A stretch of DNA of 64,000 nucleotides from Streptomyces sp. SLBN-118 (GTDB taxonomy: Bacteria; Actinomycetota; Actinomycetes; Streptomycetales; Streptomycetaceae), in contig NZ_VFNP01000001.1 of assembly GCF_006715635.1 (NCBI RefSeq), positions 124,001 through 188,000 of the forward strand. Reading direction: 5' to 3'. Under the pieces are notes generated by a model. The model had not been told where the DNA came from. It saw only the letters and a list, made by a program, of their open reading frames with translations, and did not search any database. Each line of letters begins with the position of its first letter. The stretch's first letter is position 1. A program made the position numbers and the translations under genes. Below are positions 10,272 through 18,700 of this stretch, piece after piece.

Positions 10272-10811
10272 GTGAGATATCCGGAGGGTGGGGGCCTGAC
10301 CGCTGAGCGTCGGGCGTTTCGTGAGGGGATCCGGCTCCAGGCCGGCGAGCGGTTCGCGGCGGGTGAGAAGACCGCGGTGATCGCGAAGGATCTGCGGGTG
10401 AGTGTGCGGTCGGTGGAACGCTGGCGTCGTGCCTGGCGCGAGGGCGGCATGGAGGCCCTGCGCTCCGCGGGCCCGGCCAACTCCCCGACTGTCACCGATG
10501 CCCAGTTCGCCGTGCTCGAGGAGGAACTCGGCAAGGGCCCGTCGGCGCATGGCTTCGAGGATGAACGCTGGACTCTGGCCCGGGTCCAGGCGGTGATCCG
10601 CCGTCGTCTGCGGGTGACTCTGTCGGTGGCGACGGTGTGGCGGCTGCTGAAACGGCACGGCTGGTCCTGGCAGGCACCCGCTCGCAGAGGCTTGGAGCGG
10701 GACGAGCACGCGGTGGAGCTGTGGAAGAGGGAGGTGTGGCCCGGGGTAAAAGGCTCGCGGCGGCATGCGGAGCCTGGATCCTCTTCGAGGACGAAGCCGG
10801 ATTCTCGATGA
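10272..10811 (+). CDS. IS630 transposase, N-terminal frame (helix-turn-helix)
   Basis: A 179-residue frame with the IS630 DNA-binding region: a first helix-turn-helix around KDLRVSVRSVERWRR and a winged-helix segment ending in SVATVWRLLKRHGW. The family-like sequence ends near VWPGVKG. The remaining residues are Ser/Arg-rich and look like out-of-frame readthrough. A -1 shift near 10748-10755, where the bases read GTAAAAGG, joins this frame to the DDE domain. Many IS630 elements make transposase by programmed frameshifting, so the split need not be damage. Confidence 0.85.
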   Translation: MRYPEGGGLTAERRAFREGIRLQAGERFAAGEKTAVIAKDLRVSVRSVERWRRAWREGGMEALRSAGPANSPTVTDAQFAVLEEELGKGPSAHGFEDERWTLARVQAVIRRRLRVTLSVATVWRLLKRHGWSWQAPARRGLERDEHAVELWKREVWPGVKGSRRHAEPGSSSRTKPDSR

Positions 10812-11344
10812 CGCCGCCCCGCGCCCGCACCTGGGGCCGGCGCGGACACACTCCCGTGATCCGCGTGCGTGGCAGGTCCCGCCGCCGGACCTCGGTCGCC
10901 GCGCTGTGCTGCTACAAACCCGGTGAGAAGAGTCGTCTCATCCAACGGCCCCGTGCCCATCTCCTGCTCAAGGGTGCACGCAAGAGCTTCTCCTGGAAGG
11001 ACTACCGCGACCTCCTGGTCCGCGCGCACATCCAGCTCGGCGGCCCGATCGTGGTTGTCTGGGACAATCTCAACACCCACCTGGCCGCCGGGCTGAAGCG
11101 GTACGAGGCCGAGCACGACTGGCTCACCACCGTCCGCCTCCCGCCCTATGCACCCGATCTGAATCCCGTCGAGGCCGTCTGGTCGCTGGTGCGCGGAGCG
11201 ATGGCCAACACCGCTTTCGGCACACCCGACGACCTCCACCGCAAACTCCGCCGCGAGTTACGCCGGATCCAGCTCCGACCCCACCTGATCGACGGCTGCC
11301 TCACCGCCACAGGCCTGACCATCAACCCACCGACCCCACCCTGA
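10637..11344 (+). CDS. IS630 transposase, C-terminal frame (DDE domain)
   Basis: The useful sequence starts near KRLAAACGAW (about 10750), after the frameshift site. It contains the DDE catalytic residues: the first Asp in ILFEDEAGF, the second in VVWDNLNTH and the Glu in APDLNPVEAVW. The first 38 codons of the open frame are an out-of-frame overlap with the N-terminal ORF, so translation probably enters by -1 slippage rather than at its own start. The stop at 11344 lies inside the right inverted repeat. Confidence 0.85.
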   Translation: MAAAETARLVLAGTRSQRLGAGRARGGAVEEGGVARGKRLAAACGAWILFEDEAGFSMTPPRARTWGRRGHTPVIRVRGRSRRRTSVAALCCYKPGEKSRLIQRPRAHLLLKGARKSFSWKDYRDLLVRAHIQLGGPIVVVWDNLNTHLAAGLKRYEAEHDWLTTVRLPPYAPDLNPVEAVWSLVRGAMANTAFGTPDDLHRKLRRELRRIQLRPHLIDGCLTATGLTINPPTPP

Positions 11345-11700
11345 AAACCTCAGTAACGGCCGCCATGGCCGCGGGCCCCATACAACCCGCCCAAACGGAA
11401 TGCACGAAGTCCGGGTGATCCTCATCCGCACAGCAGCACACCTGAACGGCGGAAGGCCCCCTCCCCCGGGGGCCCACCACCTCAGCGCCCGGGTTGCTCC
11501 GGACGCGCCCCTCCGCCGCGCGGGCACGGGCCAAGCTGACCAGCATATGAACGGCCTCAACCATCGCGGCACAAGGACTCGAAAACCCCTCCCCGGGCCC
11601 CTCCGCCACGGATACACCAGCTCGTGGGCACCAGGGAGCAACCGCGGCGGGCGATTGACCAGTTGATCTCCATTTGTTCGAGGCGGTAGGTTGCTGCGTC

Positions 11701-12096
11701 ATGCCTCTTCTGACCTACACCATGGAGTACTTCGACGAGAGTTCCGCGCGTCTGCGGAAGTGGGGGGCAGTCCTGCTCGCCGCCACTGGAGCCCTGTGGC
11801 TCTGGTTCGCCGTTCTGCTCTTCACCCCCTACACCGTCGATCAGGCGCACGGCGCCCCGGCGGACTGCGACTCCCGGTTCTTCACCGACCGGCGGGAAGC
11901 CAACGAACTGGCCGCCGGTGGCGGCCGGTGTGAGGCTGAACGCGACTGGCCTGAGCTGCTTGCCGTCCTGGCCGCCTCGATACCAACAGCCATAGCCGGC
12001 ACAGCCCTCTATACAACAGGCAAGACCAGCATCCGCATCAACCGGCATGTATCCCAGGTGGTCCACGCCATCACGCCGCAGAACACGGCCTCCTGA
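11701..12096 (+). CDS. Small membrane protein, two predicted transmembrane helices
   Basis: A 131-residue protein starting at ATG 11701 (MPLLTYTMEYFDES); an upstream TTG is possible but has no ribosome site. Helix 1 is AVLLAATGALWLWFAVLLFT and helix 2 is LLAVLAASIPTAIAGTALYT. The roughly 60-residue loop between them has Cys residues (ADCDSRF, GGGRCEAE) and may face outside. No family or neighbour suggests its role. Confidence 0.65.
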   Translation: MPLLTYTMEYFDESSARLRKWGAVLLAATGALWLWFAVLLFTPYTVDQAHGAPADCDSRFFTDRREANELAAGGGRCEAERDWPELLAVLAASIPTAIAGTALYTTGKTSIRINRHVSQVVHAITPQNTAS

Positions 12097-12205
12097 GGCG
12101 ACAAATCCCCGCTCCATGACCGCTCCCACACCGGTCCCGCCCGCGCGGCTCTCGGATGCAGATACCAGCCTCCGCCCGGAACCGGCATCGTGAAACCATC
12201 AAGCG

Positions 12206-12643
12206 GTGACCGAAACGAGCAGCGACGACGTCCGCACCTTCCGGCGCAAGACCGAGCGGGTTGTCAACGAGATCGCCCAAGGGCTCCGCACGTTGGACGC
12301 CGGTCTGGGCTGGTTCTCCGCCCTCGCCCCGACACGCCAGCAGGAGGTACTGCAGGAAGTCACCGGCTATGCGATGCAGGCGCACATTACAGCTGCGGAC
12401 GGCCGTGCGGGGGTGGCGCGGTCCGGTGTGAAGCCCACAGCCAACCCCGCGGTAATGATCTGCATGGACCCGCCCCGCTACGGATTCGCGAATCTCCCCG
12501 CCGCCGAACACGTCAAGGCATTCCGTGTCCTCGTTTCCGTGTTCGCCATTGCCGACACTCGCCGCCGCGAGACGCACTGCAAAGGCGCCTGCGGACATGC
12601 ATGGCACAACCTGGGGCGGGGCAAGGGCGTCAGCCCCACGTGA
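12206..12643 (+). CDS. DUF5958 family protein
   Basis: A 145-residue protein that matches the general pattern of Streptomyces DUF5958: an N-terminal NEIAQGLRTLDAGLGWFSAL, a central GVKPTANPAVM and a C-terminal KAFRVLVSVFAIADTRRRE followed by a Cys/His tail (HCKGACGHAWH). The His/Cys tail could bind metal. Translation starts at GTG 12206. The 3' end overlaps the 3' end of the convergent small gene at 12630 by 14 bases. The function of the family is unknown. Confidence 0.75.
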   Translation: MTETSSDDVRTFRRKTERVVNEIAQGLRTLDAGLGWFSALAPTRQQEVLQEVTGYAMQAHITAADGRAGVARSGVKPTANPAVMICMDPPRYGFANLPAAEHVKAFRVLVSVFAIADTRRRETHCKGACGHAWHNLGRGKGVSPT

Positions 12644-12938
12644 CGCGCAGGCCCCGGGCCCAGGCAGCGTACTCAGCAAGCTCGCGCAGCTCGCCCAGCC
12701 GCGACTGGACGTAGCCCTGGGAGCGGCCGCAGTCCGTGAAGCGGCCGTCCGTGACGGCGGGGCGTCCGGCGTCCTCGGGGTCGAGAGCGAGCGCGAACAG
12801 CACGCGGCCGAGGAAGAGCTGGGCGTCCTCGTCGCCGTACGGCTCCGCGTATCCAAGAGCGCCCAGCACGCGGGCAGCGTTGGAGTTCGCCATGTTGACC
12901 GGCTCGCCGGTGAGTTCGGCAGTGAAGGTGACCGACAT
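12630..12938 (-). CDS. Small conserved protein, founder copy of a dispersed family
   Basis: A 102-residue acidic protein starting at ATG 12938 with an AAGGAG ribosome site. Its diagnostic stretches are MANSNAARVL, AEPYGDEDA, DGRFTDCG, YVQSRL and the C terminus GLRVTWG. The window holds one further intact copy (26619-26924) and two degraded copies (25780-25868 and 28097-28213), all on the minus strand. A GC-rich leader shared with some of those copies lies about 50-80 bases upstream, and the DUF3846 gene lies just beyond it on the same strand, so the two may form an operon. No biochemical function is recognised. Confidence 0.8.
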   Translation of the reverse strand: MSVTFTAELTGEPVNMANSNAARVLGALGYAEPYGDEDAQLFLGRVLFALALDPEDAGRPAVTDGRFTDCGRSQGYVQSRLGELRELAEYAAWARGLRVTWG

Positions 12939-12984
12939 GCTGAGCTCCTTCTCCGACGGGGTAGGTGTTTCCGGTTGCGGCGGA

Positions 12985-13020
12985 GGTGCCACTCCCCCAC
13001 CGCCGGTGGCGGGGCGCAGC
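12985..13020 (-). promoter_or_regulatory. Shared GC-rich leader element upstream of the small-gene family
   Basis: Read on the minus strand, this holds CCACCGGCGGTGGGGGAGTG followed by GCACC and a GCCGCAACCGGAAACACC block. Related sequence sits 30-80 bases before the starts at 25868 and 27993, and another copy lies near 26563-26595. The CCACCGGCGGTGG core is self-complementary. It could be a 5'-UTR structure or a binding site; this is inference from repetition. Confidence 0.5.
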
Positions 13021-13077
13021 CGGTGGGCCGCGCCCCGGGGGCCGGAGCAGCCGTGGGGCTTGCTCCGACCGTGGGGC

Positions 13078-13428
13078 TCAGAGCTCTTCGAGGCTGGTGA
13101 GCAGTGCCAGGATCTTGTCCTTGCTGAGCGGCACCGTCTCGCCCTCGGCGTCCGCACCGCCGGTCAGCAGCACGGGCCCGTGGTACTCCCGCCAGGTGAA
13201 GCCGAAGCGGACCGCAAGCAGCGTCGCGAGCTTGTTGACCGGATGGTTGAAGAGCCCTTCGTCGTCCACCCACATGTCCACCTGGTCGGTCAGCGCCACC
13301 ACGTCCACCCGCTCGCAGCGGATAACGGAGCGCATGACGACCAGCCGGCCCACGGTGTCGGCGGGCAGGTTGACCGGGATGATGTCCGCCTCGGGGGTGA
13401 TGAGCAGGGCGCCGGGCGTGTGGGTCAT
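13078..13428 (-). CDS. DUF3846 domain-containing protein
   Basis: A 116-residue protein with the DUF3846 signature: ADIIPVNLPADTVGRL near the start, then VDVVALTDQVDMWVDDEGL and HPVNKLAT, and a terminal YHGPVLLTGGAD. Translation starts at ATG 13428 behind GGAG; a longer upstream frame has no support. DUF3846 proteins are frequent in actinobacterial plasmids, phages and integrative elements and have no settled function. The gene lies directly upstream of the small family gene at 12938. Confidence 0.85.
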   Translation of the reverse strand: MTHTPGALLITPEADIIPVNLPADTVGRLVVMRSVIRCERVDVVALTDQVDMWVDDEGLFNHPVNKLATLLAVRFGFTWREYHGPVLLTGGADAEGETVPLSKDKILALLTSLEEL

Positions 13429-13912
13429 GGTGACTCCATCTCTCGCAGAGGTGTTTTCGGTGTTGGCCGACTGCCACCGCCGACCAACAAGACAACTATA
13501 CCGCTCACGAGCCACAAACGGGAGTGGTACGCGGCCCTTTCTGGAGCCAATTGCCGCTGCTCACACGGTATATGGGTGACGAGGGCGGGGCACTGCGCGG
13601 TGGGTGTTGACGGTGCCCCGTGGGGGCAAGGAGGTGGGCAGCGCGGAGCGAGGGAGCGGGGCGCGGAGCGTCCCCGTCGACCGGCTGCCCGGCCTCCGTC
13701 GTGCGTGAGAGCGCGGAGCGCTCGGTCCGGGCCGTAGCGCAGCGGAGTGCCCGGCACGCAGCAAGGGGCGGTGCCGCTAAGCGGCATCGCCCCGGCCGTC
13801 GGCGGCCGCCGCGCGCCCCGCCCCCGTCAAGGAAGATGCTGCGCCCCCGCTACTGAACCCCGCGTCGCTTTGGGGGCACTCGTCCGTGCTGTTGAGATCA
13901 GCGGTCCGGCGC
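13429..13912. other. Non-coding stretch containing a long dispersed repeat
   Basis: No convincing gene is seen. The region is dominated by GCGCGGAGCG-type short motifs and by a block (13701-13850) that recurs at 28239-28383. The promoter of the DUF3846 gene should be near its left end. Confidence 0.4.
13701..13850. repeat. Dispersed repeat, copy 1 (partner at 28239-28383)
   Basis: Both copies share GTGCGTGAGAGCGCGGAGCG followed by CTCGGTCCGGGCC, then GGCACGCAGCAAGGGG, CGCCCCGGCCGTCGGCG and a CGCCCCG / GAAGGAA tail, in the same order and orientation. Small insertions separate them. Neither copy shows a coding frame. Confidence 0.75.
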
Positions 13913-14173
13913 CTAGGGATCGCCTGTGAGCGCCTGATGGATGCGGGTGCGGGCGGCGTCCAGCTCCTCTTCGGTGAACGCGCCGTGTTCTTCCTCGTAG
14001 CGGTCCAGCTCTTCCCGAAGCAGCTGGCGCCTAACACGGCTCGCGTCGGTCTCTGTCCGGACACGGTCCGCCACGGTCTCCGCAACGAACTGCGGCACGT
14101 CGTTGGTCAGCTTCTCGATTGCCGCGACCACGTCGGCTGGCAGCAGCACGCTGATGCGCCTCATGTCCGTCAT
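13913..14173 (-). CDS. Antitoxin-like protein with ribbon-helix-helix N terminus, no partner toxin
   Basis: An 86-residue protein from ATG 14173 (MTDMRRISVLLPADVVAAIEKL), typical of a ribbon-helix-helix DNA-binding head. It is followed by a charged helical tail (LLREELDRYEEEHGAFTEEELDAARTRIH) of the kind that wraps a toxin in VapB/ParD-like antitoxins. No toxin frame follows it downstream on the minus strand, where the repeat region begins, so it is an orphan or its toxin has been lost. An internal ATG at 14164 is an alternative start. Confidence 0.7.
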   Translation of the reverse strand: MTDMRRISVLLPADVVAAIEKLTNDVPQFVAETVADRVRTETDASRVRRQLLREELDRYEEEHGAFTEEELDAARTRIHQALTGDP

Positions 14174-14514
14174 GGACCCACCGTACGGCCGTCGGCAACC
14201 GCCGCGCCGCGCCACCGGCCCCGTCAAGCGGCTTGATCGGGCAGTCCCCTGTCTGCCGAAGGCCTCGGTGCCGTACGGATCCCTCCTACGGCACCCGTCA
14301 GCCTTCGTTATCTCGTGTCCAAATGAAGCGTCAGGCGTGTTGACCGAACTAAATCCCTATCGCCGAAGCAGCGATCGAGGGCTGGCTCGGCGCTGCTCGC
14401 GCCGCGGGGCGTCCAGAGCCAGGATCGGACAAATGGTGCCTAGAGTGGAGAAATGTCACCCACGATCGTAGCCGCGGCTGGCGACCCATTCGAGCCGAGC
14501 CTGGGCTGAGGGCA
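14174..14514. other. Intergenic region with second dispersed repeat
   Basis: A block at 14229-14306 recurs at 28444-28519. Its right part has a hairpin, GTGCCGTA against TACGGCAC. Further right, an ATG at 14453 behind GGAG opens an 18-codon frame, one base out of phase with the next gene. Confidence 0.4.
14229..14306. repeat. Dispersed repeat, copy 2a (partner at 28444-28519)
   Basis: The shared landmarks are CGGCTTGATCGGGCAG, then GCCGA.GGCCT, then TCCTCCTACG or CCTCCTACG and CACCCGTCAGCC. Together with the 13701-13850 repeat, the same two blocks occur in the same order at 28.2-28.5 kb. Confidence 0.65.
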
Positions 14515-15192
14515 TTGCTGGCTTCCATGGCCCGGATGCAGCAGCAACTGCGACCTATGTCGCAGCAATTCTCACCCCTCTTCGTACAGCAGCGCCGCAT
14601 CGCGGCATTGTCGGCGTCGTTGACTGCTATTCAGTCAGCGACGCCGTGGCTCAACGCAATCGATCACTCAGCTTTTCTGGGGATCGCGGACAGAATGGCC
14701 GCGGCCACTCGGGTAGACACAGCAGCGGCCTGGCGTCAGCAGATGGAACAGATGCGAGCCGGATTGGCTCAGATCAAGGTCCAGGCGCCGCCTGAGCTGC
14801 ACTTCTCCGGTCAGACTTTCCAGCGCGCGGAGCGTCTCCTCGACCAACTGGCCCAGAGCCCTCCGGAAGAGCGTCTGGAAGCTGTTGGGGACGATCTCCC
14901 CCCAGAAGCAACTCTTGAGCTGGAAGAGATGGTCCAGGCCGTCCGGCCTGCGGTCCGGGGCATGGCTCCGGACACGGCCCGAAAGATCGTGGTCGGGTAC
15001 GTCGCGACTGTGGTCTTCCTGCTCGTCGTTCAGTTGTCGATCTCTCATCCCGAAGTCGCCGAGGTGTTGGTCGGCGTCACAGGGGTCGATGCTCTTGCCA
15101 GCGCCTATGCAGCGGCTTGGGCCACTGGCAAAGTTTGGGACCGGCTTCAGCGCGACGAGCCCGAGAGCGAGAACTTGGCCTCGGACGACTAG
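14515..15192 (+). CDS. Hypothetical protein with one transmembrane segment
   Basis: A 225-residue open frame. Gln/Met-rich helices at the start (MARMQQQLRPMSQQF) precede a mostly helical middle and a hydrophobic segment (VVGYVATVVFLLVVQLSI), with an acidic C terminus. The start is uncertain. TTG 14515 and ATG 14527 lack a good ribosome site, while ATG 14453 has GGAG but reads MSPTIVAAAGDPFEPSLG and then a stop in another frame. A single-base deletion near 14500 would join them. No family is recognised. Confidence 0.6.
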   Translation: MLASMARMQQQLRPMSQQFSPLFVQQRRIAALSASLTAIQSATPWLNAIDHSAFLGIADRMAAATRVDTAAAWRQQMEQMRAGLAQIKVQAPPELHFSGQTFQRAERLLDQLAQSPPEERLEAVGDDLPPEATLELEEMVQAVRPAVRGMAPDTARKIVVGYVATVVFLLVVQLSISHPEVAEVLVGVTGVDALASAYAAAWATGKVWDRLQRDEPESENLASDD

Positions 15193-15330
15193 GTCGACGG
15201 AGCAGCCTGCCACTCAAGAGCCGTTAGTTCAGAGAAGGCATGTGAGGCAAGCGCCCCTCTGGCGTGCATGCCTGACGGATATCTACAGGCTTTTCAGGCA
15301 AGTTGGTCACGTACGGGAATGCCGGGCTGT

Positions 15331-15358
15331 CGACTTCTTTCCGAACCGAAAGAAGTCG
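15331..15358. terminator. Strong hairpin between convergent genes
   Basis: The arms CGACTTCTTTC (15331-15341) and GAAAGAAGTCG (15348-15358) are perfect 11-base complements with a six-base loop. A second palindrome, CGGTTCGGCCGAACCG, follows at 15366-15381. They lie between the converging ends of the genes at 14515-15192 and 15421-16026, so they probably stop transcription in both directions. Confidence 0.65.
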
Positions 15359-15420
15359 AGGAATTCGGTTCGGCCGAACCGAGGTTGAGGCGTAGGCCAC
15401 TTCCGGGCTGGAGACCCGTA

Positions 15421-16026
15421 TCAGCTCCAGCCCGGCCATCCGTAAGGGCCGCCGTGCCGACGGATGTACCAGCGCAGGCTCAGCCGCTTCAGCGGCCCGA
15501 GGCGCCGCTGGCGGCCATCATCCGGATGCAGCGCTTCACGGCACGCGGCCGTGAAGCGCTCCACCTTCTCTTCCGCGTGGTCACGGAGCTCAACGACGAT
15601 TTGGCGCTGATGGTGAGGCCGCCCCAGTTCGAGCCACCAGGCAAGTTCGTCCAGCCACGCACTGAGGCGCTGGGCGGCACTTATCGCAGCGTCGGACACC
15701 CCCTCAGGACCCTCGACGGCGACCGCGCCCACCGTCGTCCCAACGTCGTCGTGAAGAGCCTGAGCCTGCGCTACCCGCTCCTTCGCCCTGTCCACGTCCA
15801 AGTCGGGGACGTTCAGGACGTCCATCAGTCGCAGAGCTGCGTCGCGCTGCACTAGAAGGGTGGCGGCACAGGCACTGTAGGCCGCACGCCTTGACTTCAC
15901 GTCCTCCACAGTCGCCTGGGCGCGAGCACTGATCCCGGCCGTCCGAACAGCGCCCACCACGCCAGCCAGCGAGGCAATCACAGTCCCTACGACTCCGATC
16001 AGCGCCACCAGCGTTACCTGATCCAT
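15421..16026 (-). CDS. Hypothetical membrane-anchored protein
   Basis: A 201-residue protein from ATG 16026. An N-terminal transmembrane helix (VTLVALIGVVGTVIASLAGVVGAV) is followed by a helical cytoplasmic region with many Arg, Glu and Ala and a Trp-rich part (AWLDELAWWLELGRP), then a basic tail. This small-helix-plus-helical-bundle shape is common in Streptomyces proteins of unknown role. No domain is recognised. Confidence 0.65.
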   Translation of the reverse strand: MDQVTLVALIGVVGTVIASLAGVVGAVRTAGISARAQATVEDVKSRRAAYSACAATLLVQRDAALRLMDVLNVPDLDVDRAKERVAQAQALHDDVGTTVGAVAVEGPEGVSDAAISAAQRLSAWLDELAWWLELGRPHHQRQIVVELRDHAEEKVERFTAACREALHPDDGRQRRLGPLKRLSLRWYIRRHGGPYGWPGWS

Positions 16027-16198
16027 CTACGCATGATGCAGGGAATTGGGCACGGAACAGTGGCACGCACGCCCGTGGGCCCAGGAGCTAGTTCATTCGG
16101 GTCACCCGACCCAACTTGCCTCACTTGCCTTCTAGAAGGCTGCTGAAAATCTGGTGTTCTGGCCCCGGCTCGGTGGAGTCGGGGCCAGTCTTGTAGGC

Positions 16199-16760
16199 AT
16201 GCAGGGGGAATGGGCCGGGGAGATGGTCGGGCCGGATGTGTGGGAGACCTGCCGGGAGTTGATCCCGGCCGGCAGTGTGTTCGCGTTCCTGGCGGAACAT
16301 CGCGAGGTGTTGTTCCCGCCGGAGATGTTCGCGGACATGTATCCCTCGTCCAACGGCCGTCCGAGTCTGCCGCCGCAGGTGCTGGCCGCGACGGTGGTTT
16401 TGCAGAGCCTGCAGGGGCTGTCGGACTTCGAGACGGTCCAGGAACTACGGTGTGACCTGCGGTGGAAGGCCGCTTGCGGGCTTGGGCTGTACGACACCGC
16501 GTTTGATCCGTCGCTGCTGACGTACTTCCGGCGCCGCCTGCGTCATTCGGCTGATCCGATGCGGATCTTCACCAAGGTCAGGGAAGTCGTGGCCGCGACC
16601 GGCGTACTCAAGGGCAGGCAGCGGCGGGCGTTGGACTCCACGGTGCTTGATGACGCGGTGGCCACCCAGGACACCGTCACCCAGATCATCTCCGCCATTC
16701 GCCGGGTGATCCGTGAGGTCCCCGGCGCCGAGGAGGTGGCCGCGGAGCACTGCCGGGCGG
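16199..16760 (+). pseudogene. IS1182-family transposase, 5' fragment
   Basis: About 187 residues of an IS1182/IS5-superfamily transposase N terminus from ATG 16199: WETCRELIPAGSVFAFLAEH, FPPEMFADMYPS, LSDFETVQELRCDLRWK and ALDSTVLDDAVA. After about 16,755 the reading continues into sequence that is antisense to jetC, so the catalytic half and right end are gone. The break coincides with the loss of the jetC 3' end, as expected for a deletion extending from an inserted element. Confidence 0.8.
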
Positions 16761-16764
16761 CCTT

Positions 16765-18700
16765 CGGCGAAGTCCACGAGCCGGTACAGGGGTGCGCCGG
16801 TGCCTGGCGTGCGGGGTGCCGAGCGGTGGGGTGGAGGCGCAGGCTCGGGGTCGGTGCGGGCTTCCCAGTCCTTCCGCTCACGCGCCAGGCGGTCTTGTTC
16901 GGCGGCCAGCTCACGGACGGCCACCGCACGCGCGTCGCGCTGTTCGCCCAGTTCCGCAAGCCACGGCTCGACGGCCGACCGGGCGGTGTCGGCCACTTCG
17001 TCGGGGGCGTGGGCGGGCAGCGGGCCTTCCGCCGGGTCGTGGGTGATCAGGGTGTGTACGGCGTCGAGGGGCACGCCGGTGAGTCTCCGCAGCTGCTCGG
17101 TCCAGGTCCGTACGGCGTCCGTGTATGTCTGCCCTTCACGTGCCGTCTCCTCCCGTCGGCGTGCGGCCCGCTCACGTGCCTCGTCCGCCTGCTCCTCCAG
17201 ACGCTCCCGGGCGGCATCGGCCTCGTGCGCCTCTTGCTGGGCCCGGCGCGTCGTGCCGATGAGCGCGGCCAGTTCGGTCACGTCCCGGGTGCGGTTCCTG
17301 ATGACTGGTCCAGCGGCGTCCAGTTGGGAGTCCAGGGCGAGCAGGGCATCCGCACAGGCCTCCGTGTCGACGGCCAGCACCTCGCTGTGCCGCACGAGAT
17401 GGAAATCTCCGTCGGGGGCCGTCAGTTCGGCCACCGCCGCACCCGCGACCGGGGTAACGGGGGCCACCGCGGGCTCACCGAGGTGCGCGGGGTCGAGCCC
17501 GGCGCGCTCCGCCTCGCGCAGCAACTCGCCGTGCGTCGTGCCGATTTCGACCAGTTCCGCGCCGAGCCTCCGGGCTTCCTCGGTGAGTCGCCGTCCTGTC
17601 TCTTCCTGGCTGCTGTGGGCCTGGCGCAGGGCCTTGAACGCCGTCGCTGCCGCGCTGTGCAGAGCGGTCACCGTGGCGCGCTTCTCGCCGAGTTCCTGCA
17701 GGCTTCGGTAGGCGGTGCTGGCGTGCAGGGCGGCGAGGTCCGTCTCGGCCTCGTCCGCCTCCGCTGTGAGGGTGTCAAGGCGGGCGGTGAGTTCGTCCTC
17801 GCTCGTGCGGAGGTTCGCCACCTTCTTCACGGCCTCGCCGGCCGAACGCCGGTGCTCCGCCAGCCTTTCCAGTTCGCCGTTCACCTCATCAGCCCGGCGG
17901 CGCAATGCCCCGTGCAGGTAGCCGCGATAGCCGGTGAGGAAGGTCCGCAGCGCCTCGTCGGTCCGCTCCAGGCGACCGAGGTCGGTCCGTACGGCGTCCA
18001 GGTCGTCGAGGTTGCGGGCCACCTTCTCCACGACCTCGTCGTCGAGCGCGGGCAGCGTCTCCGCGAGGACGGAGACCAGACCGCCGGAATCGATCCGGTC
18101 GCCGATGGTGGGGCGGCGCAGGCGGTGCAGTAGATGGAGCAGGTTGCGGTAGCGTGCCGGATCGGTGAGGCCGAACAGGTGGCGGGCGACCCGGGCCCGG
18201 TGCTCCACGGCACGGTCGGTGACGTACTCCGGGCCGACGAGCGTCTTGAGCTGCTCGACTGGCAACGGCTGGCCGGCGACGGCCAGGTGCAGGTCCTCGC
18301 CCACCCGCAGCGGGGTAACGAAAAAGAACGGCTTGGCCGTCCTGGTCGACTGGGAGGCGCGGACGGCCGCACCGAGGGTGAGGTGGTGGTCATTCCCCTC
18401 CTCGTCCGTCCGCACGAACTCCAGCCACAGGTAGCCGAGCCGGTTGGTCTGCTCGAAACCGTCCAGCATCAGCCACAGAAGCGTGGTCCGGCCGGTCCCG
18501 GTGGCATCCAGAGCTCGGGCGTCACCGTCGAGGAGGTACGGCAGCAGCATCTCCAGTGCCTTGGACTTGCCGGCGCCGTTCTTGCCGCGCAGCAGCAGGC
18601 GGCCGTCACCGAAGGCGAACTCCTGCTCGTCGTACTGCCAGACGTTGCGGATGCCGGCGCGGTGCAGGCGGTAGCGGTGCGGGGAAAGGGGGCGGTTCAC
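16765..18700 (-). pseudogene. jetC: JetC-like SMC ATPase (TIGR02680 type), C-terminal half missing
   Basis: About 645 residues of a Wadjet type II-like SMC protein remain. The start is GTG 18700, overlapping the jetB stop as GTGA. The N terminus has the typical RFRLHRAGI-like opening (YRLHRAGIRNVWQYDEQEF) and a Walker A GKNGAGKSKALEMLLPYLLDG. A head extension and long heptad-type coiled coils follow (for example LEEQADEARERAARRREET). Homology stops at YRLVDFAEG, and the frame then runs antisense through the IS1182 fragment to 16445. Full proteins of this family are about 1,300-1,400 residues, so the second coiled coil, ABC signature and Walker B are absent. It should be inactive. Confidence 0.85.

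Larger units (their letters stand above)
10210..11353 (+). mobile_element. Complete IS630-family insertion sequence
   Basis: Terminal inverted repeats are visible: CTGAGGATTTCGGGTTG at the left (from 10210) and CTGAGGTTTTCAGGGTG read inward from 11353, with 14 of 17 bases matching. TA dinucleotides flank both ends (10208-10209 and 11354-11355), the expected IS630 target duplication. The 1,144-bp element holds a transposase in two overlapping frames. Confidence 0.88.

Noticed and set aside
16760..18133. C-terminal 460 residues of the plus-strand frame starting in the IS1182 fragment
   Set aside because: This part is antisense to jetC, so it is not a transposase-fusion protein.
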